Shown: positions 5,840-9,693 of the stretch, piece by piece | Layout: each line of letters starts with the position of its first letter | Position numbering within the stretch: position 1 is the stretch's first letter | Assembly: GCA_905210385.1 (NCBI GenBank) | Contig: CAJLWS010000041.1 | Coordinates: 1 to 9,693 of the forward strand | Direction: 5' to 3' | Length of the DNA: 9,693 nucleotides | Origin: an uncultured Eubacteriales bacterium | Lineage (GTDB): Bacteria > Bacillota > Clostridia > Oscillospirales > Oscillospiraceae | Translations under genes and position numbers: made by a program | The notes under the pieces: model-generated | Database searches by the model: none | Told to the model about the DNA's origin: nothing | Seen by the model: only the letters and a program-made list of their open reading frames with translations

Positions 5840-6970
5840 CTATACCAGTCTCGCTCCAAATCCATATTCCGCGTGTCCCCGCAGCGCAGACCATAGATGG
5901 TCCCACCAGTTGTCCGGCTCATAGAGGTCCAGTCCGGCTCCGCTTGCGCACACCAACTCCGTATAGGCCACCGCCTGTCCATCCAGTTTCCACCAAGCAG
6001 TACCCATCACCGTCCCTGCAGAAATCGGTGCCTGCACCGCATCGGTCAAATCCACTTCCAGTTCCAGCTCCTCCCCCTCCATCAAAGGGAAACTTACCTC
6101 GCGGGCCGCTACCGCTTCCACCGTCGTCAGCAGACTTCCAGATACCGGGAGGCCGCCAAAGGTCTGCCCTTTCTCGCAGAGGATTACTCTGGGATAGGTG
6201 GAAAATCCATAGTCCAGGAGGCTGGCATGATCCTTCCAGTCATTCCCGTCATTGAGGGTCACGCATACAAGGGTCTGGCCATCCCGCCGAGCTGCAGAAA
6301 CCAGGGTTCGTCCTGCCCGCTCAGTATAGCCCGTTTTCATGCCCACACAGCCCTCGTACTGATATAACAGTCGGTTGTGATTGGCAAAGGTCCGGCCTTC
6401 AATGGTGATGGTGCGGGTAGAACAGATATCCGCCACCGTCTCATTTTCCAGGCAGGTACAGGCCAGCAAGGCCATATCGTAGGCGGTGGAATAGTGATCT
6501 TCGTGATTCAGGCCGCTGGGATTAGCGAAACTGCTGTGATCCATCCCCAATTCCCATGCTTTCTGGTTCATCAGTTCCACAAAGGAAGCCTCATCCCCTG
6601 CCACAAAACAGGCGATGGCCATAGCTGCATCGTTGCCGGATTGAAGCAGCAGTCCGTACAGCAGGGCTTTCAGAGTGATCTGCTCCCCCGGTTTCAGGTA
6701 GATGGAGGAACCTTCACTGCCCAGCCATTCTGGCTGAATGGTCACAACCTGCTCTAGATCCGGCTCCCGCTCCACTGCTACCAGGGCCGTCATCAGCTTG
6801 GTAATGCTGGCTATCAACCTGGCCTCGTGAATATTTTGAGCGTAGAGGATTCGCCTACTGTCCGCATCCATCAGGATAGCACAGGAAGCAGAAGTACCCA
6901 CCGCCCCAGCCCGTACCGGGATAGAAAAGGCAATGACAGCCGCAGTCAGAACGGCAAATAGACGTCTCAC
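5840..6970 (-). CDS. dacF: D-alanyl-D-alanine carboxypeptidase, DacF/PBP5 type
   Basis: A 376-residue low-molecular-weight penicillin-binding protein (peptidase S11) that removes the terminal D-alanine from peptidoglycan stem peptides outside the membrane. A Sec signal peptide covers about 1-23: MRRLF, a hydrophobic core, then a cut near RAGA. The three active-site motifs are in order: SITK at 55-58 (nucleophile S55), SGN at 111-113 and KTG at 212-214. A PBP5-like beta-rich C-terminal domain follows from about residue 270. The tail has a tryptophan-rich stretch (DNWWDHLWSALRG) that may be the amphipathic membrane anchor, followed by eleven more residues. The start is GTG at 6970, with GGGAG 9 bases upstream. 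The gene directly follows gerW/ytfJ, which suggests a role in the spore cortex, although a vegetative role is also possible. Confidence 0.93.
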   Translation of the reverse strand: MRRLFAVLTAAVIAFSIPVRAGAVGTSASCAILMDADSRRILYAQNIHEARLIASITKLMTALVAVEREPDLEQVVTIQPEWLGSEGSSIYLKPGEQITLKALLYGLLLQSGNDAAMAIACFVAGDEASFVELMNQKAWELGMDHSSFANPSGLNHEDHYSTAYDMALLACTCLENETVADICSTRTITIEGRTFANHNRLLYQYEGCVGMKTGYTERAGRTLVSAARRDGQTLVCVTLNDGNDWKDHASLLDYGFSTYPRVILCEKGQTFGGLPVSGSLLTTVEAVAAREVSFPLMEGEELELEVDLTDAVQAPISAGTVMGTAWWKLDGQAVAYTELVCASGAGLDLYEPDNWWDHLWSALRGHAEYGFGARLV

Positions 6971-6978
6971 AAAAGGTC

Positions 6979-7005
6979 ACTCCCATCCGAACCTCAGATG
7001 GGAGT
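6979..7005 (-). promoter_or_regulatory. 9-bp hairpin over the dacF ribosome binding site
   Basis: ACTCCCATC and GATGGGAGT form a perfect 9-bp stem with a 9-base loop in the gap between gerW/ytfJ and dacF. On the minus strand the 3' arm contains the dacF Shine-Dalgarno GGGAG, and GACCTTTT and then the GTG start follow. The hairpin could hide the ribosome binding site, act as a partial terminator (its T-tract is short), or protect an mRNA end. It starts 15 bases after the gerW stop. Confidence 0.6.
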
Positions 7006-7019
7006 TAGTATGACCCTGT

Positions 7020-7433
7020 TCAGCCTTCCTTATCCTCCTGGGTACGCTTCTCCTCCGTTTTCCTGTCAATATAGTCGGTGATTCGGTCAAACATTTCAGG
7101 GACCAGCTCCACCGCCCGGCTCACGCTGTCCCCGGAGGGAGGAGCCACAGGCAGCAGCTTCACGTTACCATCCTTGACGATAAGAAAGGCCACCGGCACC
7201 ACATTGACGCCGGCGCCGGCGCCGCCGCCAAAATTTTTACCAACATTGGGTGTCTTTCCAAAATCAGATCCTCCAGTGGCAAATCCAAAGGATAGCCGAG
7301 ACACTGGGATCAGGGTAACTCCCTCCTGGGTCACAATGGGCTGTCCAATGACGGTATTGGCATCCACCATCTCCCGCAGCTTGGACATGGTGGTCTGAAG
7401 TACTTCGTTGATGGGGTGGTTCTGTTCGTTCAT
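7020..7433 (-). CDS. ytfJ: Spore protein GerW/YtfJ
   Basis: A 137-residue member of the YtfJ/GerW sporulation family. In Bacillus subtilis the homologue is made in the forespore and is needed for normal germination responses. The biochemical role is not defined. Family features visible here are the N-terminal MSKLREMVDANTVIGQPI, then VTLIPVSRLSFGFATGG, then the glycine-rich loop FGGGAGAGVNVVP (encoded by the GC-rich run near 7208-7235), then AFLIVKDGNVKLLPV. The C-terminus is short and charged. There is no signal peptide or membrane segment. The ATG at 7433 has AGGAGG 8 bases upstream (7447-7442), and the stop of the DUF2953 gene lies three bases before it. The DUF2953-ytfJ pair matches ytfI-ytfJ in Bacillus, and its presence indicates a spore-former or a recent descendant of one. 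Confidence 0.93.
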   Translation of the reverse strand: MNEQNHPINEVLQTTMSKLREMVDANTVIGQPIVTQEGVTLIPVSRLSFGFATGGSDFGKTPNVGKNFGGGAGAGVNVVPVAFLIVKDGNVKLLPVAPPSGDSVSRAVELVPEMFDRITDYIDRKTEEKRTQEDKEG

Positions 7434-7436
7434 GGC

Positions 7437-8063
7437 TCATGCCTCCTGTCTTTGTTGGGAGCGCTTGCCGCTCCGGCTCCATGTTACCAGCGTTTTACCT
7501 CCGTAATGTAGAACAAAGGCTACGGCCTGTCCCACCGTCATGGTTAGAGCCAGGTCCACGGCCACCTCAGGGCGGTCCGCCTCATAGTCCACTTCTACCT
7601 GAAAATCATGTTGTCTCACATGGAAATTATGATCAAAAATGGGCCAGATCATACCGAGCAAAGCGTAGGCTCGGCCAAATCCAATGGCCGCAGCGGCTGC
7701 GTCCGGCGCCCCCCAAATCACCTTCAGGTTCAGATGGTGGATCAGAATCTTCCTGCGCAGTGCCCCCGCAGCCTCCGCCATCACCGGAAGCAGCTTCATC
7801 ACCCGGGACAGTGTGCCCGGTCTCTCCGGCTCCTGCGCAGCCGCATGAAGCTCCTTCTCCCTACGCCGTTCCGCTCTTTTTTCCTTTTTCATCCCGGCCT
7901 TTTTCGGCTTTTCTTTCACCGGGAACACTCGGAACCGAGCTGGCCCTACAATCACCGTCAAAGCCAGCCCTACGGGGCTATATCGGATCCTGGCACCTAC
8001 CCGCAGTCTACCGATCAGGAACAGAGCCAACAGGATAATCAGCGCAATGAGCCACCAGCTCAT
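7437..8063 (-). CDS. ytfI: DUF2953 membrane protein, YtfI-like
   Basis: A 208-residue protein of unknown function. A single N-terminal membrane helix (about 3-19, LIALIILLALFLIG) is followed by a short beta-rich part (LTVIVGPARFRVFP). A highly charged lysine/arginine linker (about 50-72) comes next, and then the conserved C-terminal DUF2953 region (LNLKVIWGAPDAAAAAIGFGRAYALLG, then VEVDYEADRPEVAVDLALTM). The topology is probably N-out or N-in with a soluble C-terminal part; the side cannot be told. The ATG at 8063 overlaps the scpB stop by four bases (ATGA), and the gene ends just before ytfJ, carrying the ytfJ ribosome binding site in its last codons. In Bacillus ytfI precedes ytfJ, so a sporulation link is likely by association only. 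Confidence 0.85.
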   Translation of the reverse strand: MSWWLIALIILLALFLIGRLRVGARIRYSPVGLALTVIVGPARFRVFPVKEKPKKAGMKKEKRAERRREKELHAAAQEPERPGTLSRVMKLLPVMAEAAGALRRKILIHHLNLKVIWGAPDAAAAAIGFGRAYALLGMIWPIFDHNFHVRQHDFQVEVDYEADRPEVAVDLALTMTVGQAVAFVLHYGGKTLVTWSRSGKRSQQRQEA

Positions 8064-8698
8064 AGGCGGTCCCCGTCCTCTCCCTGCTCAGGCTCAAGGC
8101 TTTGCGTCTCCTCCGTTTGTCCCTCCTGCTGCTGCAGCCGGCCGATGGCGGACTCCAGCTCCATGGTCATCTGCACTCCCTCCTGTGTGGAAGAAGGCAG
8201 CTCAGGCAAGTCATCCAAGCTAGTTAATCCGAAGGAGCGCAGGAAATTCTTCGTGGTTCGAAACTGCATAGGCCGGCCAGGTACATTCAGACGTCCTGCC
8301 TCACAGATCAGCCCCCGGTCCAACAGCAATCCTACCGTATAAGAGCTGTCCACCCCCCGCACTTGTTCAATATACGCCCGCGTCACAGGCTGGAAATAGG
8401 CCACGATGGCCAGCGCTTCCAGAGCAGGCTGAGACAGCCTGGGGGGCTTTCGGCTCTCCAGCGCTTTACGGATACCGGAGGCATACTCCGGTGCGGAACA
8501 CATCTGCCAGCTATCCTCCAGCTTCACCAGGCGGATTCCTCGGCGCTCGTAGCTATACTCATCCGCCAGACGTTGACAAACGCTTTCCACCGCCTCTCGG
8601 TCCTGCTCCAGCGCCTGGCAAATCCGCTCCACGGATACCGGGTCCCCTGCGGCAAAGAGGATGCCCTCAATGGCCGATTGCAGTTCCCTGAGCTCCAT
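8060..8698 (-). CDS. scpB: Segregation and condensation protein B
   Basis: ScpB forms a dimer that, with the kleisin ScpA, bridges the SMC dimer heads of the bacterial condensin and drives chromosome compaction and segregation. Two winged-helix domains are visible. The first holds IEGILFAAGDPVSVERICQ near the N-terminus. The second holds the family hallmarks LSQPALEALAIVAYFQPVTR, IEQVRGVDSS, LLDRGLI, GRP and TTKNFLRSFGL. The tail is acidic and glutamine-rich. The start chosen is the ATG at 8698 (MELRELQSAIEG, 212 residues), because AAAGGTGG lies 6 bases upstream and family members begin at this point. An in-frame ATG at 8716 would add six residues (MERWAR) but has no ribosome binding site. 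The gene follows scpA closely and overlaps the next gene by four bases. Confidence 0.93.
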   Translation of the reverse strand: MELRELQSAIEGILFAAGDPVSVERICQALEQDREAVESVCQRLADEYSYERRGIRLVKLEDSWQMCSAPEYASGIRKALESRKPPRLSQPALEALAIVAYFQPVTRAYIEQVRGVDSSYTVGLLLDRGLICEAGRLNVPGRPMQFRTTKNFLRSFGLTSLDDLPELPSSTQEGVQMTMELESAIGRLQQQEGQTEETQSLEPEQGEDGDRL

Positions 8699-8738
8699 CC
8701 TGGCCCACCTTTCCATTGCTATATTGTGATTGACCGTA

Positions 8739-9539
8739 TCAATAGCTGTCTACGGTCACCTGCAGCTCCCGGTCCACGTCTTGTCCAGTGCTGGTAACCG
8801 TACAGTCCTCTGCCGTTCCGGCCAGATGAATGCGGTTTGCCTTGCTCAGCTCCAGGATGGCCAGAAAGGTGGCCACTACCTCAGAACGGCTCCGGCTGTT
8901 CCGGAACAGGGCCCGAAAGCGGGTAACACCAAACTGAATCAGCCTCTCTAAAATAGCCCTGGCCTTGCTTGCCACCGGGTAGGGTTCCCGTCCAACGATA
9001 CCGTCAAAGGCCTGTACGGGAGGCGGCATTTTGTTTCCAATTCGCTCCAAAGTTCCGTTCAATGCGATGAGAAGGTCCCCCACCTCATGTACATACTGAT
9101 ACTCCCGGTTCCCCTTGAGAGGCTCAGGCGACTTGACCAACAAGTCCTGTCCAAACGCATAGCGCTGCCCCAACGGCTGGGCCACTGCCTTGATCTTCAA
9201 ATAGCTCTCATGCCGCTGATGGGCTTCCAGGGCGGACATGAGCTGTTCCATCTCGCTCATGGCCTCCTCATCCTCAATAGACAGCAGCATTCTGGTTTTG
9301 ATATAGACCAGATGGGCCGCCATGGTAACAAACTCGCTGGCAATCTCCAGGTTCAGCTGTTCCCGACGCTCCATCCATTCCAGATATTGGTCCAGCAAAA
9401 GGGTAATCTGGATGTCTCGGATCTCAATCTTGTTCTTACTGAGCAGGTGAAGAATCAGATCCAGCGGGCCGTTGAAATCCTCCAAATCCTCCTGCTTCGC
9501 CTTGACCACCTTTTCCAGGTGATAGATGGGAGCTTCCAC
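8739..9539 (-). CDS. scpA: Segregation and condensation protein A
   Basis: ScpA is the kleisin subunit of the SMC-ScpAB condensin. It ties the SMC head domains together through its N- and C-terminal regions and binds the ScpB dimer in between. The 266-residue product shows the N-terminal signature DFNGPLDLILHLLSKNKIEI at about 22-41, then LLLDQYLEWM, then EIASEFVTMAAHLVYIKTRMLL at about 65-86. A charged middle follows. The C-terminal winged helix is RSRSEVVATFLAILELSKANRI. The first 20 residues (MEAPIYHLEKVVKAK...) are a slightly extended leader. The start is GTG at 9539, with GGAGG 6 bases upstream. It is the first gene behind the promoter at 9582-9610, and the whole scpA-to-rluB run may be one transcript. 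Confidence 0.96.
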   Translation of the reverse strand: MEAPIYHLEKVVKAKQEDLEDFNGPLDLILHLLSKNKIEIRDIQITLLLDQYLEWMERREQLNLEIASEFVTMAAHLVYIKTRMLLSIEDEEAMSEMEQLMSALEAHQRHESYLKIKAVAQPLGQRYAFGQDLLVKSPEPLKGNREYQYVHEVGDLLIALNGTLERIGNKMPPPVQAFDGIVGREPYPVASKARAILERLIQFGVTRFRALFRNSRSRSEVVATFLAILELSKANRIHLAGTAEDCTVTSTGQDVDRELQVTVDSY

Positions 9540-9581
9540 AACACCCCTCCCCTTTTGAAATGCGCTTGAAATTTCCCAGAT

Positions 9582-9610
9582 ATTATAGCAAAGTCCCGCC
9601 AGTTTTACAA
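9582..9610 (-). promoter_or_regulatory. Sigma-A-type promoter of the scpA operon
   Basis: The minus strand has TTGTAA (9610-9605), 17 bases, then TATAAT (9587-9582), preceded by TGC, which makes an extended -10 box. Transcription should begin near 9575, about 35 bases before the scpA GTG. Spacing and -10 box are consensus, the -35 box is a 4 of 6 match. Confidence 0.75.
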
Positions 9611-9620
9611 CCCCCGCAGC

Positions 9621-9634
9621 CCGGGATCACCCGG
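9621..9634. repeat. Short GC-rich inverted repeat upstream of the scpA promoter
   Basis: CCGGG and CCCGG flank a 4-base loop (ATCA), about 11 bases upstream of the -35 box. The direct repeat CGCAG sits on each side (9615-9619 and 9636-9640). It could be a small protein-binding site or the remains of a terminator from an upstream gene, but it is short and I would not rely on it. Confidence 0.25.
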
Positions 9635-9693
9635 ACGCAGTGTAGGATTACAATACATATTGGACAAGTGAAGAAAAAAGATGAAGGATAAGG

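Noticed and set aside
5635..6255. Proline- and serine-rich open frame on the plus strand (206 codons)
   Set aside because: It is antisense to rluB and dacF, has the proline-rich look typical of shadow frames in GC-rich DNA, and ignores gene borders.
7208..7235. Tandem GCC/GGC run that resembles a microsatellite
   Set aside because: It encodes the glycine/alanine-rich loop that is normal for the GerW/YtfJ family.
7439..8342. Two long plus-strand frames opposite the DUF2953 and scpB genes
   Set aside because: They overlap each other and a confidently assigned gene pair, and have low-complexity composition with no family signature.
9087..9569. 160-codon plus-strand frame opposite scpA
   Set aside because: It is antisense to the conserved kleisin domains and would run across the scpA start and promoter leader; no supporting signal.
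1..9693. Defence system, prophage, CRISPR or biosynthetic gene cluster
   Set aside because: All genes are recognisable housekeeping or sporulation-linked families in a conserved order, and no spacer-like repeats, integrases or transposases are present.

Overview
The window is a contiguous piece of chromosome from a moderately GC-rich, spore-forming member of the Clostridia. An Oscillospiraceae-type gut anaerobe (Flavonifractor, Pseudoflavonifractor or Oscillibacter relatives) fits best. This rests on gene order, on the ispH-rpsA fusion, on the sporulation-associated genes (a GerW/YtfJ protein and a DacF-like carboxypeptidase), on GTG/TTG starts with strong Shine-Dalgarno sites, and on protein sequence style. 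The genus is a guess. Every gene lies on the minus strand, so the natural reading order runs from the right end to the left end. No RNA gene, CRISPR array, insertion sequence or prophage piece is visible.

Right-hand module (about 9610 to 5135): a good sigma-A-type promoter (9582-9610) leads into scpA and scpB (condensin kleisin and winged-helix partners), a DUF2953 membrane protein (ytfI-like), gerW/ytfJ, a secreted D-Ala-D-Ala carboxypeptidase (dacF type) and rluB (23S rRNA pseudouridine synthase). These genes are packed tightly. The widest gap, about 50 bp before dacF, is filled by a perfect 9-bp hairpin whose 3' arm carries the dacF ribosome binding site.

Middle (5134 to 3937): a MurR/RpiR-type sugar-phosphate-sensing regulator sits alone between two gaps. 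The 151-bp gap upstream of it has a near-consensus promoter surrounded by inverted and direct repeats that look like operators. The 174-bp gap downstream has only a weak hairpin and a doubtful 29-codon frame.

Left-hand module (3936 to 1): four genes with overlapping ends, namely an HI0933/BaiN-family flavoprotein, cmk (cytidylate kinase), plsC (acyl-ACP:lysophosphatidate acyltransferase) and a long ispH-rpsA fusion. The fusion joins the last enzyme of the MEP isoprenoid pathway to ribosomal protein S1 and runs off the left edge. The genes supply nucleotide, membrane-lipid and isoprenoid precursors and the translation machinery, a conserved growth-linked cluster in Clostridia.

I see no previously undescribed system. 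The points most worth a second look are the internal ribosome binding site at the IspH/S1 junction, the repeat-rich promoter of the RpiR gene, and the hairpin over the dacF start.
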